Source: Gillisella vitis (GTDB lineage: Bacteria > Pseudomonadota > Alphaproteobacteria > Rhizobiales > Rhizobiaceae). Taken from it: a stretch of 64,000 nt of DNA. Location: positions 682,001-746,000 of the forward strand of contig NZ_LMVL02000002.1 of assembly GCF_001541345.2 (NCBI RefSeq). The letters are read 5' to 3'. The notes beneath the pieces were generated by a model that saw only the letters and a program-made list of their open reading frames with translations, had not been told where the DNA came from and ran no database searches. Of this stretch, positions 9,776 through 19,106 are shown piece by piece (position 1 is the stretch's first letter; each line of letters begins with the position of its first letter). A program made the translations under genes and the position numbers.

Positions 9776-10393
9776 ATGAGCGTTTGATATGAAATTATAA
9801 GCGGCATATCTGAGAGCAAGAGCCGCCATGATGTAAGTTCGCCGTTTATGGCTCCGCCCCCTCATCCTGCTGCCGGGTGGGAGGCAACCGCCCGGCAAAA
9901 CCAATATCTCACATTTTATTATCCAAGAAGTTGGAAGGAGCCGCAGCGCCTGTTGTTTTCTCGCCCCAGTGGAGAGAGGGAGCATCCGGTACTTGCGTTT
10001 GCTGTTGCGAGGATACCTATCTGACCAGGCGGACACCTACCCCACAAGGAGGAGATCGGCCCGCAGTCCGCCTCTCACTCCTTATCTGCCACACAGAGAT
10101 CGAAAACCACAACCTAGCCGAAGGTGTGATAGGTCACCCCATTCAATCTACTACGCACCTGAGAGGAGATGCCCGGCATGGTAGAAAGAGGTGGGGGGAG
10201 CTAGATCTGACGTTTTGTGACTTAACGGTTGTTGTGGTTTATTTTTAACACTATGAGGAGTATATGCTTCGCTTAAATCAGGCGATCAAATTGGATCTAT
10301 GGTTGGCCCTAGAGAGAAATTAGAACAGCCAGAAAATGTATCTTTATGTGGGTCATTTATATGGATTACCCGTTGGGAGGGGGCGATACTCTG
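9776..10393. other. Non-coding stretch upstream of the ATPase/HNH module
   Basis: About 620 bases with no convincing gene. The reading frames here show no family likeness and lack good ribosome sites. An eight-base inverted repeat, AGGCGGAC at 10027-10034 and GTCCGCCT at 10066-10073, could form a stem. Composition changes from GC-rich on the left to AT-rich from about 10200, which marks the probable left side of the acquired segment. The promoter of the ATPase gene should lie in the last 150 bases. Confidence 0.5.
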
Positions 10394-11923
10394 ATGATTC
10401 AATTTTTTATTATACCGAGGAACGGTAAGGTCCCGTCAGAAGGACGAAATGCCGCATTTCTTTGTATCGACAATTGGAACGATTATTCTTTCGTTACAAT
10501 GTTTCATGTAATTATTTTCGATAATAAATCAATTAAACATGAACTTGGTAGCATAAAAATTGGCTTCCGTGGTCAGAAAAAAGAAACGCCAACCTATTCA
10601 ACACTTAATTCACAATTTAATAAACTGGATACGGATTACTTTTCAGTTGGCGTGGATGTCGATTATTATTTAGCTCTGTATCGTAGTGTTTCAAGCGAAT
10701 TTAGAGCGACGTACCTCGAGGGATTGCGCGATGTGGCGTATGATCAGAAAATCCTAAATTTCGCACTCGAGGAACCCGTATTCCAAACGTCGCATCTCCG
10801 TAGCTTGAACATTAACACCGTGATTGACCAGTTCCGGCGCGTACTTGAAGGTGGAATTCCTCTTACCGACTATAGCTTTCGCTTCACACAAGACGCGAGT
10901 GAACGGCGTGCCGGATATCAGCTAGCTTTTGTCGTTAAAGCAAATTCCACGCCAACAACTAATATTCATGCAATAATCGGTCGTAACGGCGTCGGCAAGA
11001 CGACACTGCTGAACAGTATGACGATGGCCGTCACAAATACGGATTATCCTGATAGTCGTTTCGAGAGTTATGAATGGTACGAATATAAATCCATAGATAG
11101 GGACTACTTCAGTAGCGTAGTTTCGGTATCGTTCAGTGCATTTGATCCATTCAATCCACCAGAAGAGCAGTCGGACCCTTCGAAAGGGACTTGCTATTTT
11201 TATGTTGGATTGAAGAGCTATGCGGATGAAGGTGGTGCTCTGCTGAAGTCTCAAAATGACCTAGCGGATGAACTTGTCGAAAGTTTAAGTCTCTGTCTCA
11301 GCGAGCAGTCCCGGAGCGCTAGGTGGCTGGAAGCTATTCAAAATTTGGAGTCCGACGACAATTTCGCTGAAATGAAGCTTGGTCAGCTCTTGGAGTTGCG
11401 GGAGAAAGCGCTGGACAAGCGCGCCCGAGAGCTTCTGAGGCGGATGAGTTCGGGACATGCGATTGTTTTGCTGACGATCACCAAGTTAGTTGCAAGAGTT
11501 GATGAAAAGACCCTTGTGTTGTTCGATGAACCGGAAAGTCATTTGCATCCGCCGTTGCTATCGGCTTTGATCCGTAGTTTGAGCAGGTTGCTTTCAAATA
11601 GAAACGCAATTGCAATAATTGCCACCCATTCTCCGGTAGTCCTTCAAGAAATTCCAAAGTCATGTGTTTGGAAGATTGCACGCTCCGGCCTCGCGTCAGA
11701 GCTGCAAAGGCCTGAAACCGAAACCTTTGGTGAGAATGTGGGGCTCCTTACGAGAGAGGTTTTCGGCTTGGAGGTCTCGAAATCCGGATTCAGCGCTCTG
11801 CTTTCGACCGAAGCCGCTCGAGCACAAACTTATGAGGAGGTTCTAACGGTATTCCAGGGCCAATTAGGCTTAGAAGGACGGGCAATCTTGCGGTCAATAA
11901 TGCATCGTGACGGAAAAAACTAA
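10394..11923 (+). CDS. ABC/SMC-like ATPase of a Septu-like defence module (PtuA-like)
   Basis: A 509-residue ATPase with an intact ABC-type catalytic set. The Walker A motif GRNGVGKTT is at residues 196-204, a signature-like SSGH at 352-355, Walker B LVLFDEPESHLHPP from 374, and the switch His in IATHSP at 412. This layout is that of the OLD/RecF-like AAA_21 ATPases used in anti-phage systems. About 190 residues precede the P-loop, whereas related ATPases usually have it near the N-terminus; I recognise no domain there. The ATG at 10394 has GGGAGG upstream; starts at 10346 or 10361 are possible. The next gene, an HNH nuclease, begins at or before the stop, so the two are translationally coupled. 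Septu membership is inferred from the ATPase plus HNH pairing. The gene is much richer in A and T than its surroundings. Confidence 0.75.
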   Translation: MIQFFIIPRNGKVPSEGRNAAFLCIDNWNDYSFVTMFHVIIFDNKSIKHELGSIKIGFRGQKKETPTYSTLNSQFNKLDTDYFSVGVDVDYYLALYRSVSSEFRATYLEGLRDVAYDQKILNFALEEPVFQTSHLRSLNINTVIDQFRRVLEGGIPLTDYSFRFTQDASERRAGYQLAFVVKANSTPTTNIHAIIGRNGVGKTTLLNSMTMAVTNTDYPDSRFESYEWYEYKSIDRDYFSSVVSVSFSAFDPFNPPEEQSDPSKGTCYFYVGLKSYADEGGALLKSQNDLADELVESLSLCLSEQSRSARWLEAIQNLESDDNFAEMKLGQLLELREKALDKRARELLRRMSSGHAIVLLTITKLVARVDEKTLVLFDEPESHLHPPLLSALIRSLSRLLSNRNAIAIIATHSPVVLQEIPKSCVWKIARSGLASELQRPETETFGENVGLLTREVFGLEVSKSGFSALLSTEAARAQTYEEVLTVFQGQLGLEGRAILRSIMHRDGKN

Positions 11924-11927
11924 GCCG

Positions 11928-12791
11928 ATGAAAAAGCTAACTCCACCGAACGTCGATTTTGCTACTGCTCTTGCCTCCGCAATCTCCGGAATAGGAAGCG
12001 AGGCCGTCCGTATTTCACACATAAATGCATTTGCAGACCCCGTGGCTATCGAAGAAAATTATGCGAGCTGTGCTAAGGCCGCCACCCTATACGCCGAGCC
12101 CAAGATAGCTGCAGTAGGTGATCCAGTCGTTTATAATGGGCTTAGCAAATCGCAATTGACGAAGCTTTACACTCAGTATTTCGTCCCTGAGAATAAGCCG
12201 GCTAGGCGTTTGTATGAAGCCATAAAGGTATCTGCCAATGGAAAATGTCCTTTGTGCGGAGGTGTTGGCCACGTTCATACATTAGACCATTATCTTCCGA
12301 AGGCGAATTTTCCGCTATACTCAGTTATGCCTGTAAACTTGGTTCCTTGTTGCAGGGACTGCAATTCGGAAAAGCTCAATGCATTCGCAGTGGTGCAAGA
12401 GAAACAGACCCTTCATCCTTATTTTGACCACGATAAATTTTTCCTCGAAAGGTGGGTAGGTGCTAGAGTTATACAGACAATGCCACCCGTGGTTGAGTAT
12501 TTCGTCATGCCACCAGACCATTGGCATGAAAATGAGAAGGCCCGTGTACATGCTCATTTCAGTGAGTACGGCCTGGCAGATAAGTTCTCGATCGAAGCCG
12601 CCGCTGATCTGCCGGAAACAATTCAGACCCGGCGAACGACGATGTTCCTTAATACTCCGGCGGAGTTCTCACGTTACCTCGCTGAAAAAGGTCGAAATAC
12701 AGCCTTGCCTATCAATAATTGGCGGAGAGTTATGTTTAATGCTCTTGCGGCGGATGACTGGTTTTGTAATCAACTCTTTGATGAGGCTTGA
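11928..12791 (+). CDS. HNH endonuclease of a Septu-like defence module (PtuB-like)
   Basis: A 287-residue protein with one HNH zinc-binding nuclease domain. The first Cys pair CPLC is at 107 and 110, the catalytic-side DH at 120-121 in LDHYLPKANFPLYSV, and the second pair CRDC at 142 and 145, followed by N146. The Cys pairs would hold a structural zinc and the His-Asn pair the catalytic metal. Roughly 100 residues before and 140 after have no recognised domain. The ATG at 11928 is four bases after the ATPase stop; a GTG at 11907 would overlap the ATPase by 17 bases. The NLVPCCRDCNSEK arrangement differs from the EH.KPK...W.NL..SC..CN form I associate with classical PtuB, so it may be a separate lineage. 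Predicted role is nucleic-acid cleavage controlled by the ATPase. Confidence 0.75.
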   Translation: MKKLTPPNVDFATALASAISGIGSEAVRISHINAFADPVAIEENYASCAKAATLYAEPKIAAVGDPVVYNGLSKSQLTKLYTQYFVPENKPARRLYEAIKVSANGKCPLCGGVGHVHTLDHYLPKANFPLYSVMPVNLVPCCRDCNSEKLNAFAVVQEKQTLHPYFDHDKFFLERWVGARVIQTMPPVVEYFVMPPDHWHENEKARVHAHFSEYGLADKFSIEAAADLPETIQTRRTTMFLNTPAEFSRYLAEKGRNTALPINNWRRVMFNALAADDWFCNQLFDEA

Positions 12792-13209
12792 TCTGCAAAA
12801 AACCCGGTCCATTTTAGTTTGGCGTTTTTACGCGATAATTTTAGTGTCTGGTCTAAAGGCATACGAGACACCAAAACAATTTGACGTCCTATATACTTTC
12901 TGTACGAACAAGCCGCCTTTTGCTTAAATAAGCTCTCCTCACGTAAAATAGCCGGGTTTCGTTCTCTATAATATAGGGACAAGCGGCTGTACAATAGGAC
13001 TACGAACGGTCAAGCATCCGCGGTTCATCTGCTTTAACGGCGAGTTAGATCAGTGTTTCCGCAGAAGAGGCATGCCCGCCTCATTAAACAGCCGCAAGCC
13101 AGCGACGTCTTTATCTGTGCCAGCAACTTAACCGCTCTTTGCTTGCGCGCATTCCCGATCACAAAACCGCATCGCACTTCTGCTGAAAATGCTGTAACCG
13201 GAATGCGTT
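12792..13209. other. Non-coding stretch at the right side of the AT-rich insert
   Basis: About 420 bases without a supportable gene. A six-base inverted repeat, GTGTCT at 12844-12849 and AGACAC at 12866-12871, follows the HNH gene but has no T run after it, so it is not a clear terminator. Composition returns to the GC-rich host level near 13100, ahead of the interrupted exporter gene. Confidence 0.45.
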
Positions 13210-13378
13210 ATGAACAAAGCTCTCATTGTCATCTTCGCCACTGTCGCTCTCGATGCGGTCGGGTTTGGCCTTATCTTTCCCATTCTGCCGGCTTTGTTGC
13301 GGGAGGTGACGCATATTCAGAATGTGGCGCCCTATATTGGTATGTTGGTGGCTCTTCATGCGGTCATTCAGTTTATCT
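13210..13378 (+). pseudogene. MFS exporter (TetA-like), 5' fragment cut by IS66 element
   Basis: The first 56 codons of a major facilitator exporter: MNKALIVIFATVALDAVGFG with the first membrane helix, then the beginning of the second up to LVALHAVIQFI. The D in ATVALDAVGFGLIFPILP is the family's helix-1 acid residue. The frame is broken at 13379, where the insertion sequence begins. Joining bases 13210-13378 to 16107-17131 restores one reading frame of 398 codons, giving VIQFIFAPILGSLSDRLGRR across the join, exactly the TetA/Bcr-type helix 2 and motif A. The interruption is therefore by clean insertion and not by decay. The fragment alone cannot give a working transporter. Confidence 0.9.
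13371..13378. repeat. Left copy of the 8-bp IS66 target-site duplication
   Basis: GTTTATCT directly precedes the left end of the insertion sequence and is repeated at 16099-16106. Eight bases is the normal duplication length for the IS66 family. Confidence 0.93.
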
Positions 13379-13408
13379 GTATGCGGCGTCTCCGTCCCAT
13401 TGATTTCC
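13379..13408. repeat. IS66 left terminal inverted repeat
   Basis: The 30 bases pair with the reverse complement of 16069-16098, differing at positions 8, 11, 16, 28 and 30. The central run TCCCATTGATT is identical. Confidence 0.9.
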
Positions 13409-13476
13409 CTGTTGCAAAGGTCGGGTCTAGCGCTTGGAGATGGTCCTATGAGCACGTCGGGGAGTCCCGGACGAGC

Positions 13477-15129
13477 TCATTGTGAGGCGCTGATCCGTTG
13501 CGCATAGGCCCAGGGCATGAGGGCGTCGATGTCTTTGGCGAGGTGGCCATTTGCGAGACTGATGAAGAGATCGCGCAGGTAGGCGTATGGTTCAACACCG
13601 TTCATCTTGCATGTGCCAATCAGGCTGGCGAAACGGGCCCAATTACGGCCGCCTTCATCATGGCCGGCAAAGAGAGCATTGCGGCGGTTCATGGCCGGGC
13701 TACGGATCGCGTTTTCGACGAGGTTGGAGTCGATGTCGACGCGGCCGTCGTCCAGGAACAGCCGGAAGCCGTCCTGACGTTTGAGCATATAAGCCATGGC
13801 CTTGCCGAGGTCGGACTTGCGCGAGACGCGCGCGGCCTGAGCTGTCAGCCATGTGAAGAACTCGTCCACCAGAGGGCGGGACAGGTTCTGGCGGACAGCC
13901 CGGCGATGTTCAGGATCACAACCTCGGATGCTGTCTTCGATCTTGTAGAGAGCGGCGATACGCAACAGCGCCTCGTCAACGATGGGCGAGCCCTTCTTTG
14001 GCTTGGCCTTGATCAGCTTTCTGCGGCCGTGTGCCCAGCAGAAGGCCAGACTCAACGGATCGCCGCCCGTGCGTTTTGGCGTGGCGAGGTGGGAGTAGCC
14101 GCCATAGGCATCGACCTGGATCGTGCCGTTGAAGCCATCGAGGATTTCTGCGGCATATTCGCCGTTACGTCCGGGCCGATAATGGAACACCACGCCCGGC
14201 GGCGCAGATCCGTTCCAGCCGCGGTCGTCGCGCAGAATAGCCCAGAGATAACCGGTTTTCGTCTTGCCGCGCCCCGGATCCAACACCGGGGCCGTAGTCT
14301 CGTCGACATACAGTCGCGTGCTTTCCGACATCAGGCGTTTGGCCATATGGTCTACCACCGGCGCGATCGCAGCGCCCGTCCGCCCCATCCAATCCGCCAG
14401 GACCGTGCGGTCGATCGGCACTCCGTGTCGGGCCATGACAGCCGCCTGCCGGTTCAGCGGCATATGTTCGGAATGTTTGGACACGGCAATCTGCGCCAAT
14501 AGGGCTTCGGTCGGCCAGCTACCTTCCAGCAAATGCGCCGGCGCCTTCGCCTGCACCACGCCCGTGCGGCCCTTCGGGCAAGCGTATTTCGGGCGAATTG
14601 TCACGATCACCTGATAGCGCGCAGGAATTTGATCGAGCCGTTCCGTCCGGTCTTCGCCGATCCGGACCATGTTGCCGCAACCACAGGGACAGGCAATGCT
14701 ATCGGGCTCGATCACTTGTTCGACGCGCGGTAGGCTCTGGGGCAGCGCGCGTGCCTTGCGCGCTTTGCGAGGGGCGGCCTTTTCGGGATCGGGTCCGCTG
14801 GCCGCGATCTTTTCCTCGACGAAGGCGATCTGCGCCTGCGTTTCGGCAATCGCGGTCTCCAGATCTTCCAGTGCCAGTTCCATCTGCGCCGGATCGAGCT
14901 TTTCCGATTTTGGCCCGAACTTCGTGCGGCGATAGTCCTGAACCTGGCTCTCCAGCTTCTCGATCAATTCCTTCAGCGCGGTGATGAAGGCGTCCTTTTC
15001 GGCCACCACCGCCTGCTCATGCTGACGGGCCGCGCGCTCAACCGACAGCTCGAACTGCACCGCCGCAAAGGCGTTCAATACCTCGACAGGAAGGTCCGGG
15101 AACTGGCTGAGATCGATCGGCTGCGACAT
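13477..15129 (-). CDS. tnpC: IS66-family transposase TnpC
   Basis: A 550-residue DDE transposase. A coiled coil at about residues 35-115 (LIEKLESQVQDYRRTKFGPK within it) is followed by a zinc-finger-like segment IACPCGCGNMVRIG, then the catalytic core. The core shows LYVDETTAPVLDPGRGKTKT with the first Asp, IQVDAYGGYSHL with the second, and the C-terminal SNLVENAIRSPAMNRRN with the Glu. The C-terminal IS66_C-like tail GVEPYAYLRDLF is present. Length and motifs match complete family members. It is the catalytic subunit, recognising element ends with help from TnpA and TnpB. Confidence 0.95.
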   Translation of the reverse strand: MSQPIDLSQFPDLPVEVLNAFAAVQFELSVERAARQHEQAVVAEKDAFITALKELIEKLESQVQDYRRTKFGPKSEKLDPAQMELALEDLETAIAETQAQIAFVEEKIAASGPDPEKAAPRKARKARALPQSLPRVEQVIEPDSIACPCGCGNMVRIGEDRTERLDQIPARYQVIVTIRPKYACPKGRTGVVQAKAPAHLLEGSWPTEALLAQIAVSKHSEHMPLNRQAAVMARHGVPIDRTVLADWMGRTGAAIAPVVDHMAKRLMSESTRLYVDETTAPVLDPGRGKTKTGYLWAILRDDRGWNGSAPPGVVFHYRPGRNGEYAAEILDGFNGTIQVDAYGGYSHLATPKRTGGDPLSLAFCWAHGRRKLIKAKPKKGSPIVDEALLRIAALYKIEDSIRGCDPEHRRAVRQNLSRPLVDEFFTWLTAQAARVSRKSDLGKAMAYMLKRQDGFRLFLDDGRVDIDSNLVENAIRSPAMNRRNALFAGHDEGGRNWARFASLIGTCKMNGVEPYAYLRDLFISLANGHLAKDIDALMPWAYAQRISASQ

Positions 15130-15193
15130 ATGTCTTCATAGCAAACCGAAGCAGAAAAGCCCAATAAAACAATGCTAAAATCAAGCCGGTGAG

Positions 15194-15547
15194 TCATCCT
15201 GCCGCACTCGGCGCCGTTACCCGCTGCGCCATAACTCGTCGCCAGTCGAGACCTTCGAACAAGGCTTCGTATTGAGCCCGAGAAAGACGCATCGTTCCAT
15301 CCTGCACCTTCGGCCAGGCAAAATTGCCCTGCTCCAGAACCTTGTAGATCAGCACCATTCCGGTGCCATCCCATACCAGGATTTTTAGGCGATCCCCGCG
15401 CTTCGACCGGAAGATCACGGTGACCCCGGAATGCGGATCAAGCTTCAACTCGGTCTGCACCATCAATGCCAGCGCCTGATGACCACAGCGAAAGTCCACC
15501 GGCCGCGTCGCGATCAGGATCGGTAATCGTTGGCCCGCGACGATCAT
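15194..15547 (-). CDS. tnpB: IS66 accessory protein TnpB (Orf2)
   Basis: A 117-residue protein with the family core: ILIATRPVDFRCGHQALALM at about residues 10-29, VTVIFRSKRGDRLKILVWDG at about 43-62, and a C-terminal MRLSRAQYEALFEGLDWRRV. It has no known enzymatic motif and is required with TnpA and TnpC for transposition in studied IS66 elements. The start ATG overlaps the stop of tnpA in an ATGA junction, so the two are translationally coupled. Confidence 0.95.
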   Translation of the reverse strand: MIVAGQRLPILIATRPVDFRCGHQALALMVQTELKLDPHSGVTVIFRSKRGDRLKILVWDGTGMVLIYKVLEQGNFAWPKVQDGTMRLSRAQYEALFEGLDWRRVMAQRVTAPSAAG

Positions 15548-16008
15548 ACAGTCCCTCGCATCGCCCGCACCAAGGCTGCAACCCGACCAACCGGCACGTC
15601 GCCGGGAACCCTCACAACGAGGTCTGCATCTATTTCTATAGTCACGATCCCCGAAGGGGCCGCGACCGGCTCCGGAACTGGCGATACATCGGCAGCCTCC
15701 TGCGGCTCCGTCGTAATCGCCAGGGGCACAAAGGCTGGCTCGAGTGAGCCGCTATTGTCGCAAGGCACGGCCGGCATGGATGGCATCAGTTCGGCAGGCA
15801 ACGCCAGAAGACCCTGACGCGCCTGCCGTCGCCAGTCCGAAAGCTGATGCGCAGCAAGATCATAAGTCAGCGCAACATCAACAACCCGCGCACCGGGCTG
15901 AAGGCTTTCCGCTACAATCCGCGCCTTCAGATCATTGGGCCATCGCCGGTTTCCACGACGAGGCTCGACAACTTCGCATCGCCCGACAAATCCCTCACCA
16001 TCCGCCAT
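15544..16008 (-). CDS. tnpA: IS66 accessory protein TnpA (Orf1)
   Basis: A 154-residue helix-turn-helix protein. RRWPNDLKARIVAESLQPGA, then VVDVALTYDLAAHQLSDWRR, is the classic IS66 Orf1 DNA-binding segment at about residues 20-60. The C-terminal part, IVTIEIDADLVVRVPGDVPV followed by RVAALVRAMRG, is typical of the group. The ATG at 16008 is favoured because GGAG stands eight bases upstream; a TTG at 16047 is an alternative. It probably binds the element ends. Confidence 0.92.
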   Translation of the reverse strand: MADGEGFVGRCEVVEPRRGNRRWPNDLKARIVAESLQPGARVVDVALTYDLAAHQLSDWRRQARQGLLALPAELMPSMPAVPCDNSGSLEPAFVPLAITTEPQEAADVSPVPEPVAAPSGIVTIEIDADLVVRVPGDVPVGRVAALVRAMRGTV

Positions 16009-16068
16009 GCCAAATCTCCAGCTCTTGCCGAAAACCTTCTGGCACAAACCTCAATGTTCACAAACACG

Positions 16069-16098
16069 CGGAATCAATGGGATGGAGGCGGCGCATAC
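16069..16098. repeat. IS66 right terminal inverted repeat
   Basis: Ends in GCGCATAC. Its reverse complement begins GTATGCG and matches the left repeat at 25 of 30 positions. It lies 60 bases outside the tnpA start, so any promoter for the transposition genes sits within or next to it. Confidence 0.9.
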
Positions 16099-16106
16099 GT
16101 TTATCT
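16099..16106. repeat. Right copy of the 8-bp IS66 target-site duplication
   Basis: GTTTATCT, identical to 13371-13378. One copy must be removed to restore the exporter reading frame. Confidence 0.93.
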
Positions 16107-17131
16107 TTGCGCCGATCCTGGGATCGCTCAGTGATCGGCTCGGTCGTCGGCCCATCCTGTTGATTTCGCTAGCGGGGGCGGCGGTCAATTATCTGTTTCT
16201 CGCCTTTGCCGACAGTCTCTGGTTGCTGCTGCTGGGGCGTGCCATTACTGGGTTGACCAGCGCCAATATGTCGGTGGCGACGGCCTATGTGACGGATATT
16301 TCGCAGGAAAATCAGCGGGCGCGGCGCTTTGGTCTGTTTAATGCGATGTTTGGCCTGGGCTTCATCTTCGGCCCGATTATCGGCGGGGCGCTGGGGGATT
16401 ATTGGCTGCGGCTGCCCTTCATTGCTGCCGCCGTGCTGAATGGCGGCAATCTGCTACTGGCGTTTTTCGTCCTGCCGGAGTCCCGCACGCCGACGCGTGA
16501 GAAACTCGATCTGGCGGCCATCAACCCGCTGCGGCCTTTGAAATGGGCGTTGTCGCTGAAAAACCTGTTGCCCATGGTGATCCTGTTTTTCATCTTCAGC
16601 CTGACAGGTGAGGCCTATGCGACCTGCTGGGCGCTGTGGGGCGGCGATGCGTTTCAGTGGAGCGGGCTGTGGATCGGCCTGTCGCTTGGCGCCTTCGGCA
16701 TCTGTCAGGCGCTTGCTCAGACCTTTCTTCCCGGCCCGGCGGTCAAGCTGTTTGGCGAGCGGATCGCCATTCTGATCGGTGTTTCCAGTGCCTGCATTTC
16801 GCTCGCCGTCATTGCCTTTGCAACGGAAAGCTGGATGGTGTTTGCGATCATGCCGGTTTTTTCCCTCAGCGGCATCGGCGTTCCGGCCCTGCAATCGCTG
16901 GCGACTGCCCAGGTCGATGCGGATAAGCAAGGTCAATTTCAGGGAGTGCTCGCCTCCGCCCTCAGCCTCGCCGCCATTATCGGTCCCCTGGCGTTTTCAA
17001 GTGTTTACTTCCTCATCCGGGATTATTGGCCCGGCGGCATCTGGATGTCGGTCATTGCCGTTTATGCGATCAGCGTGCCTTTGGTTATGGGCCTGCGTCT
17101 CAAGACTAAAACCAGCGGAAAAACGGTTTAG
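16099..17131 (+). pseudogene. MFS exporter (TetA-like), 3' fragment after IS66 element
   Basis: About 340 codons from the second membrane helix to the end of a 12-helix drug/H+ antiporter. FAPILGSLSDRLGRRPILLI is the motif A loop between helices 2 and 3; GRAITGLTSANMSVATAYVT is the helix 4-5 region, with LFNAMFGLGFIFGPIIGG as motif C. The total of 397 residues after rejoining matches tetracycline-type MFS exporters, though the substrate cannot be read from sequence. No further frame breaks occur, so precise excision would restore the gene. In the present state this part has no native start; read-through from the element could express a truncated protein. Confidence 0.9.
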
Positions 17132-17154
17132 CCCGGCCTTCCAGCCGGGCTAAA
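17127..17154 (-). terminator. Hairpin terminator between convergent genes
   Basis: An 11-base perfect stem, TTTAGCCCGGC and GCCGGGCTAAA, with a six-base loop. It contains the exporter stop codon. On the minus strand it is followed by CCGTTTTT, so it best serves the small gene at 17174-17434. Confidence 0.8.
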
Positions 17155-17173
17155 CACGCTCGTTATGTGTATC

Positions 17174-17434
17174 TCAGGCAGCCTTGATGCCCTGAGCCGC
17201 AATCCCTTGCGTGACCACGACCGGGATCAGCAGGTCGCCCCAGTTTCCATCTCCGCCATGGTGGCGGGCGGAGCGGACCAGCTCGACGGAAACACCGGCC
17301 TCAACAGCTTTCATGACGGAATGGTTCAGCCGGTGCAGATCATTGGCCAGCATCCGGATCAGCGCCTGCTGGTCGGCATTCATGGCGGTTGCCTGTTCTT
17401 CGGCACGTTCTTTAACGCGGGTCTGGGGTGTCAT
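17174..17434 (-). CDS. Small conserved-looking hypothetical protein downstream of aceA
   Basis: An 86-residue soluble protein, MTPQTRVKERAEEQATAMNA onward, helical in the first two thirds with LIRMLANDLHRLNHSVMKAV, and ending in a hydrophobic strand WGDLLIPVVVTQGIAAQ. I do not recognise the family. AGAGGAG lies eight bases before the ATG. It follows aceA on the same strand after 134 bases and ends in a strong terminator, so it is probably cotranscribed with aceA at least in part. Confidence 0.6.
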   Translation of the reverse strand: MTPQTRVKERAEEQATAMNADQQALIRMLANDLHRLNHSVMKAVEAGVSVELVRSARHHGGDGNWGDLLIPVVVTQGIAAQGIKAA

Positions 17435-17568
17435 GGCATTGCTCCTCTTATGTCTGGGGTTTTTGAAAGGGATTCCCCGCCCGACACCGGGCGGGAATTG
17501 CGATAAAGGCAGAGGTCAGTTTTCGACTGGCCAAGGCGGTGGATATCAGCAGGGCAACGGCCCAGAAC

Positions 17569-18858
<1,290 letters not shown>

Positions 18859-18935
18859 GGCAGTCTCCTCTTGTCGTTTTCATGCAGGAATAGCGCGCTC
18901 CTCTTGCTGCTTTCCTGCTGGTCTGGTGTGACTTG

Positions 18936-19088
18936 TTTTACAATGCGCTGCAAAATTTCCCAAGAAAAAACGATAAAACAACGGCTTGAAAGAGGTTAGG
19001 ATGTCTTGTTGTTTACAAATGAGCGATGTAATATTGTAAAAATTGTAAATTACCGGCGTGATGCGTCGAGGCGTAAATTTTGTAAATT
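18936..19088. promoter_or_regulatory. Cluster of TTTACAA/TTGTAAA motifs in the aceA-regulator divergent promoter
   Basis: Five copies of the same heptamer in either orientation: TTTACAA within 18937-18943 and 19012-19018, and TTGTAAA at 19034-19040, 19043-19049 and within 19078-19088. The last three sit just before the regulator start at 19107. RamB, the corynebacterial relative of this regulator family, binds AT-rich TTTGCAAA-like boxes, so an operator role is a reasonable inference. Confidence 0.55.
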
Positions 19089-19106
19089 CCTGTCGGAGGG
19101 GCTGAC

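Larger units (their letters stand above)
13379..16098 (-). mobile_element. Complete IS66-family insertion sequence, 2720 bp
   Basis: A whole element bounded by imperfect 30-base terminal inverted repeats (25 of 30 identical, beginning GTATGCG) and an 8-bp direct repeat of the target. It holds the three genes expected of IS66, all on the minus strand in the order tnpA, tnpB, tnpC, with no visible frame breaks. Its insertion has split an MFS exporter gene. The intact duplication, intact genes and reconstructable target suggest a fairly recent transposition, and the element may be able to move again. Confidence 0.95.

Noticed and set aside
9877..10248. Possible 123-residue gene ahead of the ATPase/HNH module
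   Set aside because: No family likeness and several overlapping frames of equal quality; reported as non-coding instead.
12844..12871. Terminator after the HNH gene
   Set aside because: The GTGTCT/AGACAC stem is short and has no T run after it on the coding strand.
9776..13209. Retron next to the Septu-like module
   Set aside because: Septu proteins are effectors in some retrons, but no reverse transcriptase gene occurs in the window and no msr/msd structure could be identified.
13498..14502. Long open frame antisense to the IS66 tnpC gene
   Set aside because: It is a shadow of a GC-rich coding gene. The opposite strand has clear transposase motifs across the whole stretch.
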